Made by a program: the position numbers and the translations under genes. From an uncultured Paraprevotella sp. (GTDB lineage Bacteria > Bacteroidota > Bacteroidia > Bacteroidales > Bacteroidaceae), in NCBI GenBank assembly GCA_910586505.1, contig CAJUGV010000001.1, positions 1-64,000 of the forward strand: DNA of 64,000 bases, given 5' to 3'. The notes under the pieces are model-generated. The model saw only the letters and a program-made list of their open reading frames with translations. It did no database searches and was not told the origin of the DNA. The stretch's first letter is position 1. The number at the start of each line of letters is the position of its first letter. Below are positions 9,154-18,165 of the stretch, one piece after another.

Positions 9154-9187
9154 CTACTTTTTATCTAAAAGCCCCGTATTTTTTTTG

Positions 9188-9195
9188 TATTTTCG
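9188..9195 (+). promoter_or_regulatory. Probable -7 box of the HD phosphohydrolase gene
   Basis: TATTTTCG is one base off TAnnTTTG and lies 25 bases before the ATG at 9221. It sits back to back with the gltX promoter in a 97-base divergent region. Confidence 0.4.
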
Positions 9196-9220
9196 CCCCT
9201 GTTCCAAACCCGAAATCAAG

Positions 9221-11290
9221 ATGAACAGACATAACCAACAAAACACGCTTACGCCCAAAGCACGCTTTTACCGGATTGCCATCACCGTGACGGCCGTATT
9301 CATCGTATGTTTCTATATGCCGCGTGAAGAACAATCAGCCTATCAGTTCAGTATAGGCAAGCCATGGCACTATAACCAACTCATCGCCACCTACGATTTC
9401 CCGATCTACAAAAGCACTGAGGTTGTGCGGAAAGAACAGGACAGCATCATGCAATATTACAAGCCTTACTTCTCTTTCAACAGCGAAACGGGAAAAGAGC
9501 AGATAAGGAGTTTCAAAACAAACATCGCTGAAAAACGACCGGCCGCCATCCCGGCCAATTACGTGGCATATGTGGTGAACAAACTGGAATATATCTATTC
9601 ACAGGGCATAATGGATATAACAGATTTCGAACGCATGCACGAAAGCAAAGTGGAAGCTATCAATATCTTCTCACAAAATACGGCGCGGGAACAGACCACA
9701 GACAAAGTATTCTCACACAAGACGGCCTATGAATACCTCACCGATCTGGGAGACGACAGCCTCCATTATGATCTCCGGATTCTGCGCAAATGCAATCTGA
9801 ACGAGTACATAGCGACCAACCTCACCTATGATGTGACGAAATCGGAAGAAGCGCGCAAGGACTTGCTCTCCACGCTTACATACTCGTCGGGCATGGTAAT
9901 GAGCGGACAGAAAATCATTGATCACGGCGACATCGTAGACCGCAGAACCTATGAGATCCTCACTTCTTTGGAGAAAGAATATGCCCAACGGCATAAATCA
10001 AAAATGCAGTCTAACACCGCATTGCTCGGACAGTTGCTTTACGTTGTTATTATAGTGCTTTGTATGGCTCTCTACTTCAACATGTTCCGCCGCGACTATC
10101 TGACCGACACACGCCACATCCTGTTCATCAGATCCATGCCTGTCATCTATCCGTTGATCACATCTTTTCTCATCAAACATAACCTGTTCAACGTCTACAT
10201 CATCCCGTTTGCCATGGCGCCCATCTTCATCCGCGTATTCATGGACTCCCGCACTGCTTTCGTGATACATGTAGCCACCGTGCTTATCAGTGCCATCTCG
10301 CTGAAATACCCATTCGAATTCGTAGCCACGCAACTCATAGCGGGTATGGTGGCCATCTACAGCCTGCGCGAACTCTCCCAGCGGTCGCAACTCTTCCGCT
10401 CGGCGTTTTACATCATACTGGCATCTACAGCCTTCTACCTGAGCATCGAACTTATCCACGAAAAAGATTTCGCACGACTGGAATACCGCAGATACATCTA
10501 CCTTATCATTAACGGCATCTTTCTGCTCTTCGCCTATCCGCTGCTGTTCTTGTTTGAAAAGGTATTCGGGTTTACCTCGAACGTCACGCTGGTAGAACTG
10601 TCGAATACGAACAACAAACTTTTAAGAAAGCTCTCGGAGGTGGCTCCGGGCACATTCCAGCACTCCATGCAGGTGGCCAATCTGGCCACGGCCGTGGCCA
10701 ACAAGATAGGAGCAGGGGTGCTGCTGGTAAGAACAGGTGCGCTTTATCACGACATCGGGAAACTGAATAATCCGGCCTACTTTACGGAGAATCAGAAAAA
10801 CTTCAACCCGCACAGCCGCATTCCGTTTGAAGAAAGTGCATCCATCGTCATCAATCACGTGAAAGACGGTCTGAAACTGGCTGAAAAATACAATCTGCCA
10901 CAGGTTATAAAAGACTTCATTTCCACTCATCACGGAAAAGGAAAAACAAAATACTTCCTTATTTCTTACAAGAATCAGAATCCGGACCGCCCTGTAAACG
11001 AAGCTTTATTCACATATCCCGGTCCGAATCCATCTACCTTGGAACAAGCGATCCTCATCATGGCCGACTCTGTAGAAGCGGCCTCACGAAGTCTAAGCGA
11101 GTATACGGAAGAAAGCATCAGTGCATTGGTAGATAAAATAATAGACGGTCAGGTAGCCGACGGATATTTCAAAACTTGTCCTATCACGTTCCGCGACATC
11201 TCTGTGGCAAAAGAAGTATTCAAAGAAAAACTGAAAACCATCTACCACACGCGTATAAGCTATCCCGAACTGAAAAAAAAGCAGAAATAG
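9221..11290 (+). CDS. 7TM-HD family phosphohydrolase (PgpH-like, probable c-di-AMP phosphodiesterase)
   Basis: This 689-residue membrane protein has an N-terminal membrane segment (about 17-33) and a large extracytoplasmic region. A block of about seven membrane helices follows (about 265-440), then a cytoplasmic HD domain. HD-domain metal residues are visible: His481 (FQHSMQVANL) and the His510-Asp511 pair (ALYHDIGKL), with a further STHHGKGK motif. Known members such as Listeria PgpH hydrolyse c-di-AMP, so this one probably lowers that nucleotide in response to an external or osmotic signal. The ATG at 9221 is chosen because upstream in-frame codons run into the gltX promoter and coding region. 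Confidence 0.85.
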   Translation: MNRHNQQNTLTPKARFYRIAITVTAVFIVCFYMPREEQSAYQFSIGKPWHYNQLIATYDFPIYKSTEVVRKEQDSIMQYYKPYFSFNSETGKEQIRSFKTNIAEKRPAAIPANYVAYVVNKLEYIYSQGIMDITDFERMHESKVEAINIFSQNTAREQTTDKVFSHKTAYEYLTDLGDDSLHYDLRILRKCNLNEYIATNLTYDVTKSEEARKDLLSTLTYSSGMVMSGQKIIDHGDIVDRRTYEILTSLEKEYAQRHKSKMQSNTALLGQLLYVVIIVLCMALYFNMFRRDYLTDTRHILFIRSMPVIYPLITSFLIKHNLFNVYIIPFAMAPIFIRVFMDSRTAFVIHVATVLISAISLKYPFEFVATQLIAGMVAIYSLRELSQRSQLFRSAFYIILASTAFYLSIELIHEKDFARLEYRRYIYLIINGIFLLFAYPLLFLFEKVFGFTSNVTLVELSNTNNKLLRKLSEVAPGTFQHSMQVANLATAVANKIGAGVLLVRTGALYHDIGKLNNPAYFTENQKNFNPHSRIPFEESASIVINHVKDGLKLAEKYNLPQVIKDFISTHHGKGKTKYFLISYKNQNPDRPVNEALFTYPGPNPSTLEQAILIMADSVEAASRSLSEYTEESISALVDKIIDGQVADGYFKTCPITFRDISVAKEVFKEKLKTIYHTRISYPELKKKQK

Positions 11291-11297
11291 CACACTC

Positions 11298-13775
11298 TTA
11301 TACCGGATCTACATCAAAATAGATCTGTGCGCTGCGATAATCGGGATGTGCCAACAACTCCTCACGAATGCGAAGCAAATGTCCGCGCACAAGCGAAAGC
11401 GATGCGCCCGGTTCCACTTTTATCACAATCTTGCGGATATAAAGCAACTGTATGCGTGATACCGGAGGAGCATCGGGCCCCAAAATACGGCTACCGAACA
11501 CGGCACGCAACCGCACTCCGGCCTCTGCCGCCAGACGGTCGAGTGTATCGACCTGCCGATGTTTCATATAGACATAAATTAAACGGCAGAAAGGAGGGAA
11601 CGTAAACATCTGCCTTTCTTCCATCTGCTGAGTATAGAGCCCGGCATAATCATGTTCCCTCACCTGCGAGACAAGCGCCAACTCGGGACTCTTGGTCTGA
11701 AGCACCACAAGTCCCTGTCTGCTTCGACGGCCGGCACGGCCGGCCACCTGCGCCATTAATTGAAACGCACGTTCATAACTACGGAAATCCGGAAGATTGA
11801 ACATGGCATCGGCATTGAGTATCCCCACCACGCTCACCCGGTCGAAGTCCAGTCCTTTCGTCACCATCTGCGTACCGATAAGAACATCTGTCTTCCCCTC
11901 CTGGAAGCCGCGCAGGATTCTCTCATAAGCCGAACGGCTACGGGTTGTATCCAGATCCATTCGGGCCACAGAAACGTGAGGAAAGATTTCATGCACAAGG
12001 GCCTCTATCTTCTCCGTTCCGAACCCGAGCTGCATGAGTTCTTCGCCCTCGCAGGCCGGACACTGAGTTGGCATTTGACAAGTAAACCCGCAATAATGAC
12101 AGGTCATCTTATTCAATCCCTTATGATAAGTGAGGCTGACATCACAATTCTTACACTTAGGCACCCATCCGCATGCTCGGCATTCTATCATCGGAGCGTA
12201 GCCTCTCCTATTCTGAAACAAAATAACCTGTTCCTTATTCTCCAGCGCCATTCGCATCACCTCCAGCAAACGCGGGGAAAAAGGACCGTGCATACGTCGC
12301 TTATGCTGCAATTCCCGAATATCGACAACTTCCACTTCCGGCAAACGCACATTTCCGTATCGCCCTGTCAGCTTCACCAGTCCGTATTTACCCGTACTCA
12401 CATTATGATAAGTTTCTAATGCCGGCGTAGCCGTACCAAGCAACGTATGTGCTCCGCATAAACGAGCCAGCACAATAGCGGAATTGCGCGCATGGTAACG
12501 CGGAGCGGGGTCCTGCTGCTTGTAAGACTGCTCGTGCTCCTCATCGACTATCACCAGTCCTAATCGTCTGAAAGGCAGAAACACGGAGGAACGCACCCCC
12601 ACAATGATATCATAAGGGTGATCAGATAACTGCTTCTGCCAGATTTCCACACGCTCCGCATCGGAACACTTGGAATGATAGACGCCCATACGACTACCAA
12701 AAACACGATAAAGACGGTCTGTAAGCTGGGTGGTGAGCACAATCTCCGGCACCAAGTAGAGCACCTGCCTGCCTTCCGCCATAATGCGGTTTATCAAATG
12801 AATATAGACTTCGGTCTTTCCACTCGATGTCACTCCATGAAGTAAACATACCGGATATCGTTTAAAAGTCTCGCCTATCTGCAAATATGCACGTTGCTGC
12901 TCCTCGCTCAATGGTGAAAGCCCTACCGTATCGGTCACTTCCGTACTACGCAACCTCCCTGTCTCATAAGGATACGACTCGAGAATCCCCTTACTCTCCA
13001 ACACCCGACAAGCTTGCATAGAACTGCCGGCAGCTTCGACAAGCTTTTTCCGGCTCACCTCAGCCAACAGCCCCGGATTTTGCAACCTTAGAGCAGCCCC
13101 CGCATCTGACAGCTCCAGATATTTCAGCAGCAAGGACTGCTGACGAACAGCGCGCTTCAAGTCATCAAGCACCTCGTGAAGCCGGTCTTCCTTAAAAAAG
13201 GATGGAGTCAGGCGTATATGAGTCTCGGTACGTGGTCTATAACCGTGACGAAGTTTCTCATCCATACACAAAACGCCCTTATCCAACAACGAATTCACCA
13301 CACGCAACACCTTACCTCCGCCACATTCTTTCTGCAACTGAGTCAAGGAAGCATCTTTACGTCCCGACAGCAAGCTTACCAATTGCTGCTCACGTTCAGT
13401 AAGCACCTCGCTACCCGTGAACTCATCGTTCAGCACAACCCGGCTTTCACTTTCGAGTTTCATTCCCGAAGGCAAAGCTGCCTTATACACATCACCTACC
13501 GTACAGAGATTATAATCGGCCAGCCAGCGCCAGAAAGTCAGTTGGAAAGGCAACAACACCGGAGCCGTATCAAGTACTTCATAAACCGCCTTCACCACGT
13601 ATCCTTCCGGCTGGCGTTCATGTACCTCCGCCACCACGGCCGTATAAAACTTACGCACACCGAAAGGTACGATCACGCGAAAGCCCGGCATTACCGCATT
13701 CTGCCACTCTTCGGGTAAGATATAGGTATAAACGGACTGTAAGGGAAGAGGGAGTATGACATCCACAAACCTCAT
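11298..13775 (-). CDS. priA: Primosomal protein N' (replication restart helicase PriA)
   Basis: This 825-residue protein has the PriA layout: N-terminal 3'-DNA-end binding domain, winged helix, SF2 helicase core and C-terminal domain. Walker A is LLHGVTSSGKTEVY and Walker B is VIVDEEHEQSYK. Eight cysteines of the two zinc sites lie in CRACGWVPKCKNC and CHYCGFTCQMPTQCPAC. The late helicase motif is TQMVTKGLDFD. It reloads the replisome at stalled forks. It converges on the HD phosphohydrolase gene with only 7 bases between stop codons, and no terminator is seen there. Confidence 0.95.
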   Translation of the reverse strand: MRFVDVILPLPLQSVYTYILPEEWQNAVMPGFRVIVPFGVRKFYTAVVAEVHERQPEGYVVKAVYEVLDTAPVLLPFQLTFWRWLADYNLCTVGDVYKAALPSGMKLESESRVVLNDEFTGSEVLTEREQQLVSLLSGRKDASLTQLQKECGGGKVLRVVNSLLDKGVLCMDEKLRHGYRPRTETHIRLTPSFFKEDRLHEVLDDLKRAVRQQSLLLKYLELSDAGAALRLQNPGLLAEVSRKKLVEAAGSSMQACRVLESKGILESYPYETGRLRSTEVTDTVGLSPLSEEQQRAYLQIGETFKRYPVCLLHGVTSSGKTEVYIHLINRIMAEGRQVLYLVPEIVLTTQLTDRLYRVFGSRMGVYHSKCSDAERVEIWQKQLSDHPYDIIVGVRSSVFLPFRRLGLVIVDEEHEQSYKQQDPAPRYHARNSAIVLARLCGAHTLLGTATPALETYHNVSTGKYGLVKLTGRYGNVRLPEVEVVDIRELQHKRRMHGPFSPRLLEVMRMALENKEQVILFQNRRGYAPMIECRACGWVPKCKNCDVSLTYHKGLNKMTCHYCGFTCQMPTQCPACEGEELMQLGFGTEKIEALVHEIFPHVSVARMDLDTTRSRSAYERILRGFQEGKTDVLIGTQMVTKGLDFDRVSVVGILNADAMFNLPDFRSYERAFQLMAQVAGRAGRRSRQGLVVLQTKSPELALVSQVREHDYAGLYTQQMEERQMFTFPPFCRLIYVYMKHRQVDTLDRLAAEAGVRLRAVFGSRILGPDAPPVSRIQLLYIRKIVIKVEPGASLSLVRGHLLRIREELLAHPDYRSAQIYFDVDPV

Positions 13776-13812
13776 GCTAACTGTTTTTTATCTGCATAAT
13801 GTAAAAAAGAAA

Positions 13813-13836
13813 GCCGCCCGGCTTCATGCCGACGGC
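13813..13836 (-). terminator. Terminator after the small outer-membrane protein gene
   Basis: Arms GCCGCCCGGC (13813-13822) and GCCGACGGC (13828-13836) pair with one bulge and one G-U around loop TTCAT. On the minus strand a TTTCTTTTTT tract follows. Confidence 0.65.
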
Positions 13837-13871
13837 CTTCCATATTCTTTATGTATGGTATCGTTAACAAA

Positions 13872-14510
13872 TCAGAACAAGTACACCAGACGCACCTGCC
13901 ATGAGTTGTTCTTAATATCAAATCGTGCAATCTGGTCTTTAAAATCCTCCAGACGACCGGTCTCTCCCATGGCTATATTATAAGTCAGCCCCAATTGCAG
14001 ATGATTAAGCAACGTCACTCCGGCACCTACGTTCCAACTGAACGTGGAGCGTTCCAATCGTCCGAGACTTTCTCCGTCGAAAGTCAGGTTCCGGCTTCCC
14101 AGGTACCAACTGTACTGCGGACCGGTAGCCAAATATACGCCCACCAAACTGCTAAACCCGAAATTGTATCTCAAATTGATGGGTATTTCGATATACGGCA
14201 TGGACTTATTGGGCGTGCTTCCCGTCTCTACCGCACCTTCGTCGTTATATGAATAGTCCAGCTTCATATACTTCTGCGAATACAGAAGCGAAGCATCGAT
14301 GCCAAGACCTATGATCGGCATCGTCATCTGTACCTTCGGTCCCACAAACCATCCCGTGCGGTTGGACGCGTCAAAAAGACCTCCGTCTCCTTTCACACTG
14401 GCCTTACTCAGATTTACACCACCTTCAAGCCCCCAACGGAACTGTGCGCTGGCTGGAACCGTCAATAAGAATGCAGCCAGACACATCATTACAATACTTA
14501 ACTTTTTCAT
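13872..14510 (-). CDS. Small outer-membrane beta-barrel protein (porin family/PorT-like)
   Basis: This 212-residue protein has a signal peptide (MKKLSIVMMCLAAFLLTVPASA, cleavage before QFRWG). Alternating strands with aromatic girdles follow (RWGLEGGVNLSKA, LGIDASLLYSQKYM, GLTYNIAMGETG), ending in the terminal WQVRLVYLF, whose final aromatic is typical of Bam-assembled barrels. It fits the 8-stranded outer_membrane beta-barrel_2 type. It has its own promoter and terminator and lies directly after the type IX secretion genes. PorT is a type IX component of this fold, but this gene cannot be equated with PorT by inspection. The ATG at 14510 is chosen for its signal peptide. Confidence 0.75.
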   Translation of the reverse strand: MKKLSIVMMCLAAFLLTVPASAQFRWGLEGGVNLSKASVKGDGGLFDASNRTGWFVGPKVQMTMPIIGLGIDASLLYSQKYMKLDYSYNDEGAVETGSTPNKSMPYIEIPINLRYNFGFSSLVGVYLATGPQYSWYLGSRNLTFDGESLGRLERSTFSWNVGAGVTLLNHLQLGLTYNIAMGETGRLEDFKDQIARFDIKNNSWQVRLVYLF

Positions 14511-14540
14511 ACGTTTTCCTTTTTCCTTCTTACTATGAAG

Positions 14541-14572
14541 CAAAGATAATAACAGTTTGCCGTACTTTCAAC
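14541..14572 (-). promoter_or_regulatory. Promoter of the small outer-membrane protein gene
   Basis: The minus strand has GTTG (14569-14572, one base off TTTG), a 20-base spacer and TATCTTTG (14541-14548). The leader to the ATG is about 25 nt. Confidence 0.6.
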
Positions 14573-14599
14573 TTTTTCAGACCTTATCTTTCTTTTTTA

Positions 14600-15688
14600 T
14601 CACCTCCGTTGTCTGCGCACGGTGACTCTCGGCGACGACTGTCCACCTCCTGACGAACCGCTCCTACGAGTCTTGGATACAGTAGTCTTCTCCGACTTGG
14701 TTTTCTTGCGGTCGGCAGCAGAAGATTGGGTGCGACGTGTGGTACGTGAAGCACGTGAGACTTTCTCCTTTTTCTTATCCGCCGCTTCCTCCACCGCTGT
14801 CGTATCGACAGCCAGGGAGTCCGTATGTCCCCAAACATGTTTCTCAAAATCAACCAACTGTTTCTCTATCTTCTTCTGTTCATTGGCCATTGCACTGTCT
14901 GTCTTACAATAGTTGGCCAGAACCTTGCCCTGCATGTTATTGGTCTTATATATCTTCCCGTCATAAAGATTCATGGCAAAATAATCGGCCGCCGTCATGT
15001 TCGTCACATTATTATAATTGCTTGCCATCATCGCATGCCGGGCCAGATATGCACTGACATCGTCATACCGCAACCAGAAAAGCGGATAGGGTGTGGCTTC
15101 TCCTCCGAAATCATCACCGCGCATCAGCACGGGGCACAAGGCCGTCACTTTCGTGCGGAATGTGGAAGTACGCTGATCGAAGTACGAACTCTCCTTCACA
15201 TAATAACGGGTCACCTCAGCCGAGGGTATGTCGCTGGCACTTACGCGCATCCGTCCGTTTTCTTCTTCATAATAAATATGATGACGAGCCAACAATTCTT
15301 TCATATCCACCTTATCACGGGACGTGAATGACTCATTTCCGTCGAGCTTATACTCATAAGCCGTTATTTTTCCCGTAAGCAGAAGGTCGAAAATATAAGT
15401 AAACAGATTGATCTTACCGGCAGAAGGCTCCACAGGATAATAGAGGGGAGCATTTTTATCCTGCGTCAGGTCTAACTGGCGATATACATCGCGCCGCCAA
15501 ACCACGTCCTCCGGTACCTTGACAGCCACGGGAAACTGCAGGCTCGCACGATCCACAGATTTCTCCGCCTTGTCGGCCTCTCCCGACTTTACTCTCCGAC
15601 GGGCAGGCTGGGCATCGGCATGAAGATACAGCAGCGTAGCCAGTACAACAAAAATCAGACGCTTCATCCTTATTTTACTTTTATTCAT
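14600..15688 (-). CDS. gldN: Type IX secretion / gliding motility protein GldN (PorN)
   Basis: Last gene of porP-gldKLMN. From the ATG at 15688 it is about 362 residues, with a signal peptide (KRLIFVVLATLLYLHADAQ). A central GldN domain follows (VYRQLDLTQDKNAPLYYPVE...SVDRASLQFPVAVK region). The very basic Ser/Lys/Arg-rich tail from about residue 290 is probably disordered. By family knowledge GldN/PorN forms a periplasmic ring with GldK/PorK attached to the outer membrane. The start is uncertain: in-frame ATGs at 15721 (overlapping gldM by 11 bases) and 15667 are possible. The tail is unusually long and charged. Confidence 0.85.
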   Translation of the reverse strand: MNKSKIRMKRLIFVVLATLLYLHADAQPARRRVKSGEADKAEKSVDRASLQFPVAVKVPEDVVWRRDVYRQLDLTQDKNAPLYYPVEPSAGKINLFTYIFDLLLTGKITAYEYKLDGNESFTSRDKVDMKELLARHHIYYEEENGRMRVSASDIPSAEVTRYYVKESSYFDQRTSTFRTKVTALCPVLMRGDDFGGEATPYPLFWLRYDDVSAYLARHAMMASNYNNVTNMTAADYFAMNLYDGKIYKTNNMQGKVLANYCKTDSAMANEQKKIEKQLVDFEKHVWGHTDSLAVDTTAVEEAADKKKEKVSRASRTTRRTQSSAADRKKTKSEKTTVSKTRRSGSSGGGQSSPRVTVRRQRR

Positions 15689-15710
15689 TGTTTTCATTTC
15701 CATCCATTCA

Positions 15711-17273
15711 TTAGTTGACAATCACTTCCATCGACCCGTCAAGCGTGCGTTCCGCCCCATCCGGTCCCACCGCACGAATACGAGATATATAGAACCGTTT
15801 GCCACGCCCCAACGAGCGGAACATGGCACGTTGCTGCTCGGTAAAAGCAGCACTGTTCGACACTGCAGGCACGGCATTTCCCATATTATCGAAGAAAACC
15901 GTCTCAAACCCCAGCACCCGGAACTCAATATTCAACAAACCGTCGTCTATGGCCGCCCCGATACCCTTAGCACCCATCAGCACTTGTTTAGAGAGACGAC
16001 CGCCACGGAATCTATTGCTCCCCCCTTCGGCAGCATATTCAATAAAAGCCGAAGGATCGGGCAACTTACGGACCCGGAATGTAAACTCTCCCATCTTCTG
16101 CGTGCGCCCTTCCAGATTGGCATTGACCGTAATCACGGCATTCTTACCAGGCTCGGCAGGACGGGCTATATATTTACCGGCCCCGGCAGGTTGCAACACT
16201 CCGCCGCTCATTGAAGCCACGACCTTATTGACCGGCACACCGGGAATAGATACACTCAACGGATTCTCATACCCTGCGTACAACACGTTCATCAGATCTG
16301 CCGAAACCGTAGCCGACGGAGCTACTACCGTATAAGGTTGAGAAAACTCCCGGCGCACCATCTGCCCGCGGCCATCCATCATCTCGATATATCCCTTGAG
16401 GGTAAAATCACCTGTCGAACCGCACACTGCCTCATACATCCCGTCAGGGGATGCTATTTGCCGCCCTCCCACATAAATAGTCGGACGCTTCGTCGTGTCC
16501 ACCGCAGCCATAATGATCTGAGCACTGAACCTTCCGCCCTGCACGACAGTCCGCGAACTGGGAATTACAAACGCATTCAATTCATTTACACGCAAGTCCT
16601 TGATGTCTATATTGGCTACCAAAGCATGAAGCACTTCGCCCTCCGCATAGCGTACATCACTCTGCAGCTTCGACAAAAGGGTTACCGCCGCCGCCACGGG
16701 AGTATTCTCAAACATATACTCCTGCCAGTTTTTGCCAAGCGTACCGGCCTTATCGGGCACCCTGGTATCAAGATTGTCGGCTATGATTTTCTTTTGTGTC
16801 TCATCGGTAAGCATGGATTCCATTTCCTCACGAAAACTGTTCACAGCCTTGTAGAGCCGTGCCCCCGCTCCCGCCCGGGGTGCCAGCATTACCCTTGAAG
16901 CTGCCTCCAGATCCTCCTTATTCCTTATGTTCTTCACATCACCTTCTTTGCCGTCTGCCTGCCTCACGATTTCTATCTTCAGCATCTCCGCAAAATTATA
17001 TAAGGAATCCGATATTCTCTTCACATGCTGCGCCTTGTCATACCACTCTTTCACCTTAGCCGGATTGGCCTCCATCTGTCCCTGCAAATCCTTATAGAGT
17101 GCTTCGTTGGACGCAGTGGCATTCACCGTCGTGCGCAAAAGGCTGTCTTCAACAAGTGAGAAACCGTTCAGCACATCCGACGACACATTCAGGGCCAGCA
17201 TCGCCATCAACACCACATACATGAGGTTGATCATCTTCTGACGCGGGGATTCTTTTTTCTGCTGGGCTGCCAT
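15711..17273 (-). CDS. gldM: Type IX secretion motor protein GldM (PorM)
   Basis: This 520-residue protein has a short cytoplasmic N-terminus with a conserved Arg (ESPRQKMINLMY), one membrane helix (about 15-33, YVVLMAMLALNVSSDVLNGF) and four predicted periplasmic domains. It is the stator-rotor partner of GldL and spans the periplasm to reach the GldK/GldN ring. It lies 26 bases downstream of gldL and overlaps or abuts gldN. Length and layout match the family. Confidence 0.92.
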   Translation of the reverse strand: MAAQQKKESPRQKMINLMYVVLMAMLALNVSSDVLNGFSLVEDSLLRTTVNATASNEALYKDLQGQMEANPAKVKEWYDKAQHVKRISDSLYNFAEMLKIEIVRQADGKEGDVKNIRNKEDLEAASRVMLAPRAGAGARLYKAVNSFREEMESMLTDETQKKIIADNLDTRVPDKAGTLGKNWQEYMFENTPVAAAVTLLSKLQSDVRYAEGEVLHALVANIDIKDLRVNELNAFVIPSSRTVVQGGRFSAQIIMAAVDTTKRPTIYVGGRQIASPDGMYEAVCGSTGDFTLKGYIEMMDGRGQMVRREFSQPYTVVAPSATVSADLMNVLYAGYENPLSVSIPGVPVNKVVASMSGGVLQPAGAGKYIARPAEPGKNAVITVNANLEGRTQKMGEFTFRVRKLPDPSAFIEYAAEGGSNRFRGGRLSKQVLMGAKGIGAAIDDGLLNIEFRVLGFETVFFDNMGNAVPAVSNSAAFTEQQRAMFRSLGRGKRFYISRIRAVGPDGAERTLDGSMEVIVN

Positions 17274-17299
17274 TTTTATTCCTTTCTGCTTTTAATCGA

Positions 17300-18151
17300 T
17301 TAATCTATTGCCGACCTGCCGGGCGCCTGCTTCATATTTACTGTCAGCGCCTCGATCATACGCGCATAGATACCGTTGAGTTCTTCTATCCTACGTGCCA
17401 TTCTGCGGGTTTGCTCATTGATCTCGTCAATCGTACCCACCTGAGTACTGATGCTCTTCAACTGCATCTCATATATAGTATTGATACCCGTCAGCGTACG
17501 GTTCAGGTTATCCATCTCCTTCGAATCACGTGTCATATGTTCAGCCTGCTCGGATACACGCGCCAGCGTCTCGGTCAGCGTCTTCAATTCACCAACATAA
17601 GCCTCTGCCGCTTCCTTCATCTCAGGGGTACTCGCATTGCGGGCGTCTTCAAGCACTTTGGCAAAAAGCTCCGCATTCGAGGCGTTCACCATATCGGCCA
17701 GCGCCTTTACATCCACGGCCGGAACCGTTTCCCCGCTTTCCGCCACGGGCATCATGGGAACGGTCTGTGCTACAGGCGCGCCTGCTCCGTAACCATTCTT
17801 CGCTACACAACCGCCATTCATGCCGACCTGCCCCTGCTCCTGCGCGAAAGTCAAAGGAGCCTCAACGGGCATTTCATCCACTCTCTCCGTCACAGGTTCC
17901 TCCTCTGACTCACGACGCTCCTTCAATTCTGCCGGTCTGTCAAATCCGGAAATGAAAAACACAAGTACCTCCGTACCCATACCCACAAACAGCATGGTGT
18001 TGGCTCCCGGGATGTGAGTAAGTTTAAACAATGCTCCAAGGATAACCACGGCAGCTCCCCAGCTATAGGCATAATTGAGGAATGTCTGCCCGGCAACCGA
18101 TTCTATCCAGTCCTGAATACGGACAATTATGTTTCTGCTATTCTTCGCCAT
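17300..18151 (-). CDS. gldL: Type IX secretion motor protein GldL (PorL)
   Basis: This 283-residue inner-membrane protein has two membrane helices near the N-terminus (about 20-38 and 45-65). The second contains a membrane glutamate (VGMGTEVLVFFISGF), corresponding to the residue implicated in proton-driven rotation in GldL/PorL. The rest is a long cytoplasmic region with coiled-coil character (VSEQAEHMTRDSKEMDNLNR). The start at 18151 (MAKNSRNIIVRIQDW) fits the family. Upstream in-frame codons run into the gldK end. The gap to gldK is 14 bases. Confidence 0.92.
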   Translation of the reverse strand: MAKNSRNIIVRIQDWIESVAGQTFLNYAYSWGAAVVILGALFKLTHIPGANTMLFVGMGTEVLVFFISGFDRPAELKERRESEEEPVTERVDEMPVEAPLTFAQEQGQVGMNGGCVAKNGYGAGAPVAQTVPMMPVAESGETVPAVDVKALADMVNASNAELFAKVLEDARNASTPEMKEAAEAYVGELKTLTETLARVSEQAEHMTRDSKEMDNLNRTLTGINTIYEMQLKSISTQVGTIDEINEQTRRMARRIEELNGIYARMIEALTVNMKQAPGRSAID

Positions 18152-18165
18152 ATATTTCTGTCTTT